This document shows, piece after piece, positions 42,082 through 55,129 of a DNA stretch of 64,000 nt. Source of the DNA: Wolfiporia cocos (Eukaryota > Basidiomycota > Agaricomycetes > Polyporales > Phaeolaceae); the NCBI GenBank assembly GCA_029448655.1, contig JACCLO010000041.1, forward strand, positions 1-64,000, in the 5' to 3' direction. The position numbers were made by a program, and so were the translations under genes. Each line of letters begins with the position of its first letter. The stretch's first letter is position 1. The notes beneath the pieces are model-generated. The model saw nothing but the letters and a program-made list of their open reading frames with translations. It ran no database searches and was not told where the DNA came from.

Positions 42082-44017
42082 GTGAATCCTTGCCTATGTG
42101 TGCTGTGTACTAGTATAGTTGCCTGTACTGCTGACCTGCTTGTAAAAAATTGTGAAAATTTATATCACTATTACAAGAATCATGCATGTGATAAGTCCCG
42201 ATCTTTCCAGATCTGGGTTGACTTGTGGGTCTATGGTCAGAAAGTGCAAGGCTTGGCTTTAATCGATAGTGGAGCAACGTTATCAGTCATCAACTCAGAC
42301 TTTGTTGACAAACATCGTCTAGTCACCCACGATAAGAAAGACCCTTTTTGGATTCATAATGCAGATGGATCATACAACAAAAATGGTCTCATCAATAAGT
42401 CAGTTAAAGGATTCATGCAACATGGCGAGCACAAGGAAAAGGTATTCCTTACCATCATGAAAATCCACAACCACGACCTTATCCTAGGATATGACTGGTT
42501 AATTAAACATAACCCCACTATGGACTGGAACTCTGGCAGTCTGGTATATCGATGTGGGTCTGCATGCCCAGAAGCCTCAGAATCGTCCCCTGATTCGGAA
42601 GAAGTTGCACCCGATGACGAAGAGGACAATAATAACATCAGCAACATTTGGGATTCTGCGCTAGACACGATTGGAGATGGAAACCCTGATGATCCATTTA
42701 TCAAGTGGATCGGTACCCTGTCCAATGAGGAATTGGGACTCCTCATGGGAATGGTAGGAGAAATCCACCAGAACAGACCAGAAGCTGCAACCGAAAAATG
42801 GAAGCAGCTTGTGCCTAAGGAATATTGGGAATTCGGCCCAATGGTATTTTCGCAAAAAGCATCCGAAAGGATGCCAACACGTAAGCCATATGATCATGCC
42901 ATCAATTTAATCGAAGGCACTCCATTGCCAACACTGGCCAAACCATATTCCCTCTTGCCAAAGGAAGAAAATTCCCTCCGTGACTGGATCGCTGAAGAAA
43001 AGCGAAAAGGCTACATCTGAGATTCAAGCTCCCCTATGGCCAGCCCAGTATTTTTCGTTGCCAAGAAAGATGGAACCTTGTGCATGGTAATCAATTACAG
43101 GAAGCTGAACGAAATAACTGTGGATAACAAGTACCCTATACCCCAGATATCGGACCTTATCAACCAACTCTCAGGTGCATCGATCTTTACTAAGATCGAC
43201 CTGAGATGGGGTTACAACAACGTCCGTATCAAGGAAGGTGATGAATGGAAAACAGCATTCATTACTAAACAGGGGTTGTACGAAGCCATGGTTATGTATT
43301 TCGGTTTCAAGAACGTGCCAGGGACTTTCCAAGCAATGATGAACGACGTCCTAAAGGATTTCATTGCCACCGGAAAAGTCATAGTCTATCTGGACGACAT
43401 ACTGATCTTTGGCAACGACTTAGCGGAACACCGCAAAATCACCAAGGCAGTCCTGAAAAGGCTGCGGGACAATGATCTATATGCCAAACCCGAGAAATGC
43501 TTCTTTGAAAAAAGTAGCATCGACTATTTGGGTATGATAATTTCTAAGGGCAGAGTCGAAATGGACCCCTCGAAACTATCAGGAGTATTAGATTGGCTGA
43601 CCCCAACCAAGGTGAAGGAAGTTCAAGCCTTTTTAGGCTTTGCGAACTTCTATCGGCGGTTTATTCAGGACTTCTTGAAAATTGTGAAACCCCTGACAAC
43701 ACTCATGAAGAAGTCGGAGAAATGGCATTGGGATGAAGCACAGGAAGAAGCTTTCCAAAAGCTCAAGGCGGCCTTTACAACTGCCCCCATCTTACATATT
43801 CCGGACAAAATTCAGAAATTCCGTATAGAAGCCAACACATCAGACTTTGCGACTGGAGCAGTCCTAACGCAATGGTCACCAGATAGTTGGAAATGGAATC
43901 CTTGCGCCTTCTATTCCACAGGCATGACTGCCCCGGAACGGAACTACAAAATTTATGACAAAGAGATGCTAGCCATAATTCGAGCATTAGAAGAATGGCA
44001 ACATTATCTCGAAGGTC
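42082..44017 (+). pseudogene. pol: Element B Pol part 1: protease, RT, start of RNase H
   Basis: The protease has LALIDSGATLSVINSDFV (about 42256-42310) and DLILGYDWLIKHNPTMDW. After an acidic linker comes RPYDHAI-like KPYDHAINLIEG, then a TGA at 43018-43020 where GYI-stop-DSSSPMASP would be GYI-R-DSS; CGA to TGA is the simple explanation. RT continues in the same frame from 43036: PVFFVAKKDGTL, IFTKIDLRWGYNNVRIKEG, VYLDDILIF (about 43385-43412) and FLGFANFYRRF. RNase H starts FRIEANTSDFATGAVLT, where the family has ETDAS; the Asp-to-Asn change removes a metal ligand. No dUTPase lies between protease and RT here, unlike element A. The frame ends in YLEGHP at the 16-kb insertion. Confidence 0.9.
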
Positions 44018-44022
44018 ACCCG

Positions 44023-45112
44023 TGACACAGATGGCTCTGTGGGACTCACCAAGCCAGTATCCTGCGATGAACTAGGCGACTTAGGTGAGGAAGAGGTTAT
44101 CAGACGCAGTAGGAGGTAGGAGGTTCTTCTACGGCGTACGCCGAGAAGAATAGAACTGAAGTTAAAGAGCGCTTGGCTCCTACTTATATACATTGTGTCG
44201 GGAGGGCACGTGCTACTAGCTAGCGGTTGCCTTACCGGGTTATGTGGCTTTGCCAAGTGGCGAAGCTTTATCTTATCTGATGTTTAGTTACTCTATCTAG
44301 AATGGCCGTGGAAGGCCCTAATGGCCGACCCAATCGTAATAGAGGGATTATGTCTTATCTGTGATACTAACGCGGGCGCAGCCCGGGTATAGGTGAAGCC
44401 GGTTGCCGGATACCTTGCGGCATAATGGCGATTGGCCGTGCTTCGTTGGATGACCAAGGCGAGACGCCGAGGTCGTTATGCCATTGGACGGGTAGTACCG
44501 TGGCATGTGTTACAGCCCGGTCCGGATGGTTACCGGGGCATGTATTGGTCTTAGCCGTGAGGCGAGGACCGGTGTTTGGGCAGCGCCGTGATGGCAGAAG
44601 CCCGGGACTTGGAGAACGCCGAGTCCGTGAGATGGCCGAGAAGGCCGAGCCTATAGCGATATTGCCTTGATGCTAATATAGTGCTATTTGGCCGTGTTGC
44701 CATTATTATGCGAAGGCGTGGCGCGCCTGAGGTGCCATTGTGATCAAGGATCTTATGGCGGTGGGAAGCCGGGAAGGCCGACCCAATAGTACAAGGCCGA
44801 GGCACTGTTTGACATGGGACATTATTATGCGAGCGTGCCGCGCTCGGCCTATCATTATGATCTACGATCTATGACGTGGCTGGTCTTGCTCTGACGGGCG
44901 AGACCTTTATGACGTAGCTGTAACTATGCTATTGGACCGGAAGGTGCCGTAGCGTTATGTATGCTGGTCATGTGGTGATAAGCCCAGTTAAGAGCTTGTC
45001 GTGGTGGCAATGGGAGTTAACCCGTAGATAACTTGTAGTTAGACGTATAAATCCCAGGTAAATTGCTATAATCGTAGGAAAAATGCTGTAAGCCCCAGAT
45101 AAATCTGTGACA
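44023..45112 (-). repeat. Tandem element LTR1 (1,090 bp)
   Basis: TGACACAG..CTGTGACA. Minus-strand TATA box TATATAAGTA at 44190-44181, then AGTTCTATTCTT at 44157-44146, 33 nt further on (likely RNA start). Nearly identical to LTR4; a few small deletions relative to it at about 44795-44815. Confidence 0.88.
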
Positions 45113-45179
45113 TTACCCCCGCTTTAGGTTTCATCGTCCCTGATGAAACTATTCCTCATTGTGTACGTCCCAAGAGCGG

Positions 45180-45400
45180 TATAACGCGTGATGACGAAGT
45201 GTCAAATGCCGTTATGGTGCTGCTTCAATTTGTCAATTGAACAGGGATAAATGGGAGTTTCAGGACTTGTGGTGGAACCTGAGCGTGGAAGGCGATTTTA
45301 TTCCTTATAGTGATTTGTAACGCGTGATAGCGAAGTGCTAAATGCCGTTACTAGCGATTATCAACGCGTGATGACCGAAAGGTCAAATGCCGTTGTTAGG
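45180..45400 (-). repeat. Hairpin repeat cluster with compensatory stems
   Basis: Three copies of acgcgtgat-hairpin-aaatgccgtt at about 45181, 45320 and 45363. The hairpins are tgac-gaagt-gtca, tagc-gaagt-gcta and tgacc-gaaa-ggtca. Stem bases change in pairs, loops and flanks are kept. Present again in units 2 (50205-50425) and 3 (55198-55410). Confidence 0.65.
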
Positions 45401-48400
45401 GAGATGTAGTCGTGTTACTAGAGTGTGCTGTCATTGTGCATGCGGATCCTAAGAGGAGGGACTCTCCTGTTATCGCTGAAGGTGTTCTAGTGCCTTTTCG
45501 CGACCTTGGTCGGATTATTGCTTTTGCTTATGACGTTACTCGTAGTAGAAGGCGATATGGAAATGGTCATCATATAGTGCCTTTGAATCTACTTGTAATC
45601 TGTATCTCCAATAGCTTGCCAAGCGTATTAGAGGGTGCATTGTGTCGTTGTACGTATTTCGGATAGCATTGTGCGATATTCCTTAGAGTGAGGGCTTCAC
45701 TGTTAGCTCTGGAGATTTTCTAGTGTCTCTTCGAGCCCTTGGGCGGATATGTTGCTTATGCGTAGTACCCATTGAGTGTGACATAGCGGTGCTTTTTCGA
45801 CGTCTATTGCCTAGCGGTGAATGGGATTGCAAGTTCCTTCGTTCGCGTGGCGGGTGTCTTAGGCTTTGTGCTTGTACAGGGGTAATCCTACTTTGTACGA
45901 CTTATGCGGTTTGAACGGTTATTAAAGGGCGTCGCCTTATGAACGTTTATGAGGCGTCGCCTCCCTAGTATCGCAAGTACTAAGCGTGTGACATTTGTCA
46001 ATGCCCATTTGTTACAGGGGTTGTGTCCCCTAGTTAGATTGCTTCTACGTAGCGATCTCTTCGGAGTCGTAAGTTCCGGAATGAAGCTGTGCCTTCGTTG
46101 TTGTATGCACTTATTTATTAACGAGTAGGCTTCTCGTGTAAAACCCCATAGTATAAGTACTAATCATTGTGCATTATGGTCAATGCTTATGATTGTATTC
46201 CCTGATACTGTAGTGTCGTTGCCGTAGTGAGGCCTTATTGGGTAACCGTGAGAACATACATCCTTGTCAGGAGTTGTCTCGTATAGGTGTATCCCGTAAG
46301 GGCTGAAGTCCCATGGTGGCGATGACGGTAGTTTCCAATGTGCTTGTATGTCGTTAAAGTCGTTCTTCGATTGAGTATGACATTGTAAGCGTGGGAACTG
46401 GGATGATCGTTGGGGAAGGGTATATTTCGCTATTGGATAGATAGCTACTATATTCCTATTACAGGGTTGTCGTCCATATACGAATAGGACAGTACGAGCA
46501 TGAATGAGGGTAATCGGGCCTCTTAGTGCATGTCGTTTGTTGCTTTAATGACCGTAAGGTTCATTTGTAAGCGTGGGATAGTGGACTTGTTAAGGTCCTA
46601 GGTGCGAAATTAGGGTTTCCACCCCCTCTTTCACGTTTGATCTCCCGATCAAACCTATCCAGATGGTTTTGGTTTTTAAAGAGGTTAAACCGCCTCTATA
46701 CCCAGATAAGGGTGGGTGGATGTGGGCCGAAGGTATTCTTGACGTATATCCATATACGGCTGTATCCAGTGTAGTCGCTCGCATATGCGACCAGATTTTT
46801 ATACTAAGGTTTCCAAGCCCTAGTTTGTCGGAATCGAAGGGTTTTCCAGGCCCATATTCGATGTAGTGACGAGATGTAATCCTTTCTTGACGTAAGGATA
46901 CAGATCCGGATTTATTTATTACGCGTCTCGACGGCGTAGGTTTCCGTAAACCAAGCAATTAAATGATAACCGATTGCCAAATCGGCTTGATTGAATTAAT
47001 AAGGGGGACTCCCTTGTTATCTCTGGAAGTTTTCGAGTGCTTCTTCGAGACCTTTTGCGGACGATCGCATTGAGTTGCTAAGGTGTATTTTTCGAATTCG
47101 GTTATTCTCCCCACAGAGAAAAGTTGAATCGAAGTGAAATCAAAAGTGAGGTAGCTAGCCTCGTGACGAATTTTGCGATTGGCGTGCGAAATTGTCGACT
47201 TCAATACAGGGGGGGACCGGTTGGAAACCGGTGTAGATTCGGCGATTGTGCGAGAATGCCGAATGAAGTGTGATTCTAGAAGCCTTGCGGCCTCCGCTAC
47301 ACTTCAAGGGAACGCGTATTAATAGCGTGTGTCCCTTGTTTTCCTTTCCTCTAACCCAGATTGCAAGATTCAATGAAGTAATCTTGTTGCGATCTGTTTG
47401 TACATGGGTGGCTGGTGGAAACAGCGCTGTACCCAATTATTTATAGACGCTTGTCAGACGTCTCTTCCCAATCGGATGGTAATTTCCTTGTCAGGAATTC
47501 CATTACCAAAAGGGGTGCCCCCGTTCTAAGGTTCTTTGTGACATGTGACCAAATGACAGATGCTCAATAACCCGAATCCCCTTTTCAGGAGCGAAGACCG
47601 AAGTCAAACGGGCGCCGATAGATTAAGAATCTTAATCGACTTGGTACTTAGGCATTCCCATAGTAATAATAGTTATAAGCATATGTTTGCCAAGCGTACG
47701 CGATCCTACGTCGAGTAAGGTACTAGTATCGTTTTTCGATTGACTTATTGTACCTAAGACGTAAAAGGTTGCTTTATATGTACATAAGCGACCTTAACCA
47801 GGCTAGATAACCTGGGAACCAGCAGGTGACGCAGGATTTCCAGAGGCGAATACAAATGCTATTGGACGGTTTCTAAGCTACTTTACAAAGTAAGTAAGCT
47901 ACTAGGAGCCGCCACTAAAACTACATATTTATCTACTTATTGACTGGGATACCAGGGTACCTGAAAGAGAGCTCATCATCAGCGATCAACGCTGAGTGGT
48001 CATGTCTAACACAAGAAGAACGGGGGCATGGTTAGGGGCGCCCTTGTCAGGACGCCGCGCGGAATTTAGCCGACAGGTGTCTTCATCGAAGCGCGCGACT
48101 TCCTTCTAGAAAGAGAGTCGGTGACTGCCAGCGCTTGATAAGCTGGGTCACATGGTTGGGAATAGGATACACAGCCCATTTCCTCGTGGAGATGAGCTGG
48201 AAAGTGGTCGCAGTATTACACCGCGACCGGTCCGCGCTTTAGTGGTAAGGCTTGCCATCTATAGCCACCTGGGTGTCACATCAGGGCTAAAAAACCATCC
48301 GTCGATCTAAGATCGCGCATTCACGAGCGCTCCACACATCAAGGATGGTGGGCAACGCCGCATGCTTCCGGTGGGGCCCCAACTCGGTTTAACCCAGGCT

Positions 48401-48964
48401 CGCACACCGAGCTGCCCGTAGGACTTACGCTATTGGCTACCGCGAGTGACCTCGGCTGGTTTGGCCTTGCGAGCCGCACCACCTCACCACTTGGATTCCC
48501 CGAAGGAGATCCCAAGCGGGCCCCTTACGCCTGGGGGGCGGCTTTGGAAGATTCCCACACCCAACTAAGGGAATACGCCGAAGCGCATATCCCTATGGGG
48601 ATCCTACTGGTAGTGTTGGGTCCCTGAACAGGGATTGCCAAGACAGGGGGCTGCGCGCACACAGGCAGACGGTCCCCTTTTCCCAATAGGCGGGTCTCAA
48701 CCGCTGGCACCAGCAACCTTGTCAGGAAGCCGGCGCCTCTCCTTAACCCTGGAGTCCGGGTTCGCAGGACGCATGCTGCTGATTAGGCAAGCAGCGCCCC
48801 ACTGGGTGGCAGCAGGCCGCTAAGCCCGCCGCCGATGTATCCCAATCCGCAACCACGGAGCATACATCCCCTTTGCAGGAGAGTAGCGGCCCCTGCGCTA
48901 TCTCAGACACCTGTTGGAGGAAAAACCCAGGCGCCACCAGTTAAGGAGGCGCAGGGGGGTAGGT

Positions 48965-48976
48965 AGTTCTATTCTT
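48965..48976 (-). promoter_or_regulatory. Self-priming PBS of tandem element, unit 1
   Basis: On the minus strand, one base after the LTR end (GTGTCA, then T), the sequence is AAGAATAGAACT. Its complement AGTTCTATTCTT lies in every LTR of the array 33 nt after the TATA box (for example 44157-44146). Twelve perfect pairs. No tRNA 3'-end match was noticed. Confidence 0.75.
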
Positions 48977-48977
48977 A

Positions 48978-50143
48978 TGACACAGATGGCTCTGTGGGAC
49001 TCACCAAGCCAGTATCCTGCGATGAACTAGGCGACTTAGGTGAGGAAGAGGTTATCAGACGCAGTAGGAGGTAGGAGGTTCTTCTACGGCGTACGCCGAG
49101 AAGAATAGAACTGAAGTTAAAGAGCGCTTGGCTCCTACTTATATACATTGTGTCGGGAGGGCACGTGCTACTAGCTAGCGGTTGCCTTACCGGGTTATGT
49201 GGCTTTGCCAAGTGGCGAAGCTTTATCTTATCTGATGTTTAGTTACTCTATCTAGAATGGCCGTGGAAGGCCCTAATGGCCGACCCAATCGTAATAGAGG
49301 GATTATGTCTTATCTGTGATACTAACGCGGGCACAGCCCGGTATATGGGAAGCCGGTTTGCCGGATACCTTGCGGTATAATGGCGATTGGCCGGTCTTCG
49401 TATGATGACCGAGGCGGGACGCCGAGGTCGTTATGCCATTGGACGGGAAGTACCGTGGCATGTGTTACAGCCCGGACCGGATGGGTTACCGGGGCATGTA
49501 TTGGACTTAGCCGTGAGGCGAGGTCCGGTGTTTGGGCAACGCCGTGATGGCAGAAGCCCGGGACTTGGAAAACCCGAGTCCGTGAGAGGCGAGAAGGCCG
49601 TGACCTATAGCGATCTAGCCTTGATGCTATTATAGTGCTGTTATGGTCGTGTTGCCATTATTATGCGAAGGCGTGGCGTGCCTGAGGTGCCATTGTATCA
49701 AGGATCTTATGGCGATGGGAAGCCGGGAAGGCCGACCCAATAGTACAAGGCCGCGAGGCACTGTTTGTACTTGTGGACATTATTATGCGAGCGTGCCGCG
49801 CTCGGCTATCATTATGATCTAAGATCTATGACGTGGCTTGGTCTTGCTCTGTCGGGCAAGACCTATGACGTATGCTATGACGATTGCTATTGTCTAGACG
49901 GTTTATGATGTATTGCGGATATCGGACCGGTAGGGTTACCGATGATAATGCGATGATATCATTAGTCTTGTGACGTAGCGGTGTCATGCTGGTCATTGTG
50001 GTTGATAAGCCCAGTTAAGGACTTGTCGTTGTGGCAGTGGGAGTTAAACCCGTAGATAACTTGTAGGTAGACGTATAAATCCCAGGTAAATTGCTATAAT
50101 CTATAGGAAAAATGCTGGTAAAGCCCCAGATAAATCTGTGACA
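48978..50143 (-). repeat. Tandem element LTR2 (1,166 bp)
   Basis: Longest LTR, with an extra stretch at about 49890-49965 (repeat-like accgg..ttaccgatgataatgcgatgat) and many small differences from LTR1 and LTR4. First 350 bp essentially identical to the others. Confidence 0.88.
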
Positions 50144-53100
50144 TTACCCCCACTTTAGGTTTCACCGTCCTGGTGAAACGATTCATTCTTATGCATCCCA
50201 AGAGCGGCGCGACGCATGATGACGAAGTGTCAAATACCGTTGCTGTGCTGCCATACTGTATGTTGTATGCAGGGATAAGATGAGGTTTCAGGACTTGTAG
50301 TGGAGCCTGAGCGTGAATGGGATAGCGATTTTATTCCTTATGGTGATTTGTAACGCGTGATAGCGAAGTGCTAAATGCCGGTACTAGCGATTATCAACGC
50401 GTGATGACCGAAGGTCAAATGCCGTTGTTGGGGAAGGTAGTCTTGGTTACTAGAGTGTATGGTCATTGTGCACGCGGATCCTAGAAGGAGGGGCTCTCCT
50501 GTATCGCTGAAGGTGTTCTAGTGCCTTTTCGCGACCTTTGTCGGATTGTTGCTTTTGCTTATGACGTTACTCGTAGTAGAAGGCGATATGAAAGTGGTCT
50601 GCATATAGTGCCTTTGAAGTCTACTAGTAATCTGTATCTCTAATAGCTTGCCAAGCGTATTAGAGGGTGCATGTGTGTCGTTGTACGTATTTCGGATAAG
50701 CATTGTGCCGGAATACCTGTAGAAGGGGCTCTTCTGTTAACTCTGGAGATTTTCTAGTTTCTCTTCGAGTCCCTTGGGCGGTTATAGAGGCTTATGCGTA
50801 GTACCCATTGAATGTAACATAGCGGTGCTTTTTCGACGTCTATTGCTGTATATCGGTGAATGGAGTAGCTGGTTCCTTTCATTCTAATAGCGGTTGTCTT
50901 AGGCTTGTTGCTTGTACAGGGGTATCCTACTTTGTACGACTTATGCGGGTGAACGGTTATTAAAGGACGTCGCCTTATGAACGTTTATGAGGCGTCGCCT
51001 CCCTAGTATCGCAAGTACTAGGCGTGAGACATTTGTCAATGCCCATCTGTTACAGGGGGTTTGTGTCCCCTAGTTAGATTGCTTCAATGTAGCGATCTCT
51101 TCGGAGTCGTAAGTTCCGGAATGAAGCTGTGCCTTCGTGGTTGTATGCACTTATTTATTAACGAGTAGGCTTCTCGTGTAAAACCCCATAGTAAAGGTAC
51201 TAAATCATTATGCATTATTGTCATATGCTTATGATTGTATTCCCTAGACTGTAGTGTCGTTGCCGTAGTGAGGCCCTATTGGGTAACCGTGAGAACATAC
51301 ATCCTTTTCAGGAGTTGTCTCGTATGGGTATATCCGTAAGGGCTTAAGGTCAGCTGGTGGCGATGACAGTAAGTTTCCAATGTGCTTGTATGTCGTTAAA
51401 GTCGTTCTTCGATTGAGTATGACATTGTAAGCGTAGGGGAACTGTGGATGATCGTTGGGGGAGGATATATTTCGCTTATTGGATAGATAGCTACTATATT
51501 CCTATTACAGGGTTGTCGTCCATGTACGAGTAGGACAGTACGAGCATGAATGAGGGTAATCAGGCCTCTTAGTACATGTCGTTTGTTGCTTTCAAGACCG
51601 TAAAGGTACTGCTGTAAGCGTGGGATAGCGACTTTTGAAGTCCGAATGCGGATTTAGGGTTCTCACCCCTTCTTCCACGTTTGATCTCCCGATCAAACCT
51701 ATTCCGTTGGTTTTGGTTTTTAAGAGGGTTAAACCGCCTCTATACCAGATAAGGGTGGGTGGATGTGGGCCGAAGGTATTATTTGTCATATATTCCATGT
51801 ACGGCTGTATCCAGGTCGCTCGCATATGCGACCAGATTTTTATCCGAGGTTTCCCATGCCCTATTTGTCGATACGAAGAGTTTCTCAGCTCTTGTTCGGT
51901 GTAGTGACGAGATGTATCTAATCGGAAGATAGGAAACAGATCCGGATTTATTTATTACGTGTCTTGACGACGTAGGTTTACGTAAACCAAGCAATTGTAA
52001 TGATATCCGATTGCCAAATCGGAGTGATTGTCCTAAAAGATGGGGCTCATCTGTTACTTCGGAGGATTTTCGAGTTTCCTTTTGAAGCCTTTTGCGGGAC
52101 GATCGCATTTTATTGCTTAGTGTGAATTTCCAATACGGTTGTTCTCCCCACAGAGAACAGATGTCGTATTGGAGTGAAATCGTAAGTGAGATAGCTAGTC
52201 TCGTGACAATATTTGCGAGTGGGCGTGCGAATATTTGTCGATTTCGATTCGGGGGGGACCGGTTTGGGACCGGTGTGAATTCGGCGATGTGCGAAGATGC
52301 CGAATGAAGTGTGATTCTGGAAGTCTTGACGACCTCCGCTACACTTCAAGGGAACGCGTATCAATAGCGTGTGTCCCTTGTTTTCCCTTCCTCTAACCCA
52401 GATTGCGAGATTCAATTAAGTAATCTATTGCGATCTGTTTGAGTACATGGAACGCCGGTGAGAACGGCAGTGTTTCCAATTATTTATAGACGCTTGTCAG
52501 ACGTCTCTTTCCCAAACGGATGTAATTTCCTTGTCAGGAGATTCCATTACCGAAGGGGTGGCCCCGTTCTAAGGTTCTTAACGAATGAAATGACCGTGAC
52601 TAATGCTCAATAACCCGAATCCCCTTTTCAGGAGCGAAGACCGAAGTCAAACGGGCGCCGATGGATTATTGAATCCTTATCGACTTTGGTAATAGGTTAT
52701 TCCCTCAGTAATGATAGTTATAAGCATATATTTAACCATAGCGTACACGTTCCTACGTCGGGCAAGGTACTAGTATCGGTTGTTCGATTAACTAAGTGTA
52801 CCTAAGACGAGAAAGGTTGCTTTTTATGTTCATAAGCGACTATAACATGCTAGATAACCTGTGAACCAGACGGTGACGCAGGATGTCAAGGTTTGAATAC
52901 AAATGCTATTGGGCGGTTACTAAGCTCCTTTACAAAGTAAGTAAACTACTGGAGCCGCCGCTAAAACTACATATTTATCTACTTATTGACTGGGATACCA
53001 GGGTACCTGAAAGAGAGCTCATCATCAGCGATCAACGCTGAGTGGTCATGTCTAACACAAGAAGAACGGGGGCATGGTTAGGGGCGCCCTTGTCAGGACG

Positions 53101-54023
53101 CCGCGCGGAATTTAGCCGACAGGTGTCTTCATCGAAGCGCGCGACTTCCTTCTAGAAAGAGAGTCGGTGACTGCCAGCGCTTGATAAGCTGGGTCACATG
53201 GTTGGGAATAGGATACACAGCCCATTTCCTCGTGGAGATGAGCTGGAAAGTGGTCGCAGTATTACACCGCGACCGGTCCGCGCTTTAGTGGTAAGGCTTG
53301 CCATCTATAGCCACCTGGGTGTCACATCAGGGCTAAAAAACCATCCGTCGATCTAAGATCGCGCATTCACGAGCGCTCCACACATCAAGGATGGTGGGCA
53401 ACGCCGCATGCTTCCGGTGGGGCCCCAACTCGGTTTAACCCAGGCTCGCACACCGAGCTGCCCGTAGGACTTACGCTATTGGCTACCGCGAGTGACCTCG
53501 GCTGGTTTGGCCTTGCGAGCCGCACCACCTCACCACTTGGATTCCCCGAAGGAGATCCCAAGCGGGCCCCTTACGCCTGGGGGGCGGCTTTGGAAGATTC
53601 CCACACCCAACTAAGGGAATACGCCGAAGCGCATATCCCTATGGGGATCCTACTGGTAGTGTTGGGTCCCTGAACAGGGATTGCCAAGACAGGGGGCTGC
53701 GCGCACACAGGCAGACGGTCCCCTTTTCCCAATAGGCGGGTCTCAACCGCTGGCACCAGCAACCTTGTCAGGAAGCCGGCGCCTCTCCTTAACCCTGGAG
53801 TCCGGGTTCGCAGGACGCATGCTGCTGATTAGGCAAGCAGCGCCCCACTGGGTGGCAGCAGGCCGCTAAGCCCGCCGCCGATGTATCCCAATCCGCAACC
53901 ACGGAGCATACATCCCCTTTGCAGGAGAGTAGCGGCCCCTGCGCTATCTCAGACACCTGTTGGAGGAAAAACCCAGGCGCCACCAGTTAAGGAGGCGCAG
54001 GGGGGTAGGTAGTTCTATTCTTA
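50144..54023 (-). repeat. Tandem element internal region 2 (3,880 bp, diverged)
   Basis: Aligns with internal 1 and 3 throughout, but 50144-52961 has frequent 1-5 bp indels and substitutions. From 52962 to 54023 it appears identical to internal 1. Confidence 0.85.
54011..54022 (-). promoter_or_regulatory. Self-priming PBS, unit 2
   Basis: Same 12 bases and the same 1-nt spacer as in unit 1, despite the divergence of the rest of this unit. Confidence 0.72.
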
Positions 54024-55129
54024 TGACACAGATGGCTCTGTGGACTCACCAAGCCAGTATCCTTGCGATGAACTAAGGCGACTGAGGTGAGGAAGAGGTT
54101 ATCAGACGCAGTAGGAGGTAGGAGGTTCTTCTACGGCGTACGCCGAGAAGAATAGAACTGAAGTTAAAGAGCGCTTGGCTCCTACTTATATACATTGTGT
54201 CGGGAGGGCACGTGCTACTAGCTAGCGGTTGCCTTACCGGGTTATGTGGCTTTGCCAAGTGGCGAAGCTTTATCTTATCTGATGTTTAGTTACTCTATCT
54301 AGAATGGCCGTGGAAGGCCCTAATGGCCGACCCAATCGTAATAGAGGGATTATGTCTTATCTGTGATACTAACGCGGGCGCAGCCCGGGTATAGGTGAAG
54401 CCGGTTGCCGGATACCTTGCGGCATAATGGCGATTGGCCGTGCTTCGTTGGATGACCAAGGCGAGACGCCGAGGTCGTTATGCCATTGGACGGGTAGTAC
54501 CGTGGCATGTGTTACAGCCCGGTCCGGATGGTTACCGGGGCATGTATTGGTCTTAGCCGTGAGGCGAGGACCGGTGTTTGGGCAGCGCCGTGATGGCAGA
54601 AGCCCGGGACTTGGAGGACAGCCGAGTCCGTGGGAGGGCCGAGAAGGGCCGGACCTATAGCGATATTGCCTTGATGCTAATTATAGTGCTGTTATGGTCG
54701 TGTTGCCATTATTATGCGAAGGCGTGGCGCTGCCTGAGGTGCCATTGTGATCAAGGATCTTATGGCGGATGGGAAGCCGGGAAGGCCGACCCAATAGTAC
54801 AAGGCCGCGAGGCACTGTTTGTACTGTGGACAATTATTATGCGAGCGTAGGCCGCGCTCGGCCTATCATTATGATCTAAGATCTATGGACGTGGCTTGGT
54901 CTTGCTCTGATGGGCGAGACCTATGACGTAGCTGTAGTGTTTGCTATTGGACGGGGTTGTACCGTAGCGTTACGTAAGCTGTCATGTGGTTGATAAGCCC
55001 AGTTAAGAGCTTTGTCGTTGTGGCAATGGGAGTTAACCCGTAGATAACTTGTAGGTTAGACGTATAAATCCCAGGTAAATTGCTATAATCGTAGGAAAAA
55101 AGCTGTAAGCCCCAGATAAATCTGTGACA
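54024..55129 (-). repeat. Tandem element LTR3 (1,106 bp)
   Basis: Resembles LTR1 and LTR4 but with scattered 1-2 bp insertions between about 54615 and 55030. Ends CTGTGACA before internal 3. Confidence 0.88.

Larger units (their letters stand above)
45113..48977 (-). repeat. Tandem element internal region 1 (3,865 bp, non-coding)
   Basis: No open frame longer than about 120 codons in either strand and none with retroelement motifs. Contains dispersed hairpin repeats (45180-45400), three diverged copies of a roughly 60-bp segment around 'ctgttatcgctgaag..' (about 45460, 45693 and 47012), and the 1,062-bp conserved block at 47916-48977. The minus-strand polypurine tract is at 45113-45125. Confidence 0.85.

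Noticed and set aside
48433..48937. Short open frames in both strands repeated in every tandem unit
   Set aside because: They recur only because the DNA is repeated; they have no retroelement or host domain, overlap each other, and a 1-nt deletion in unit 3 (about 58550) breaks one of them.
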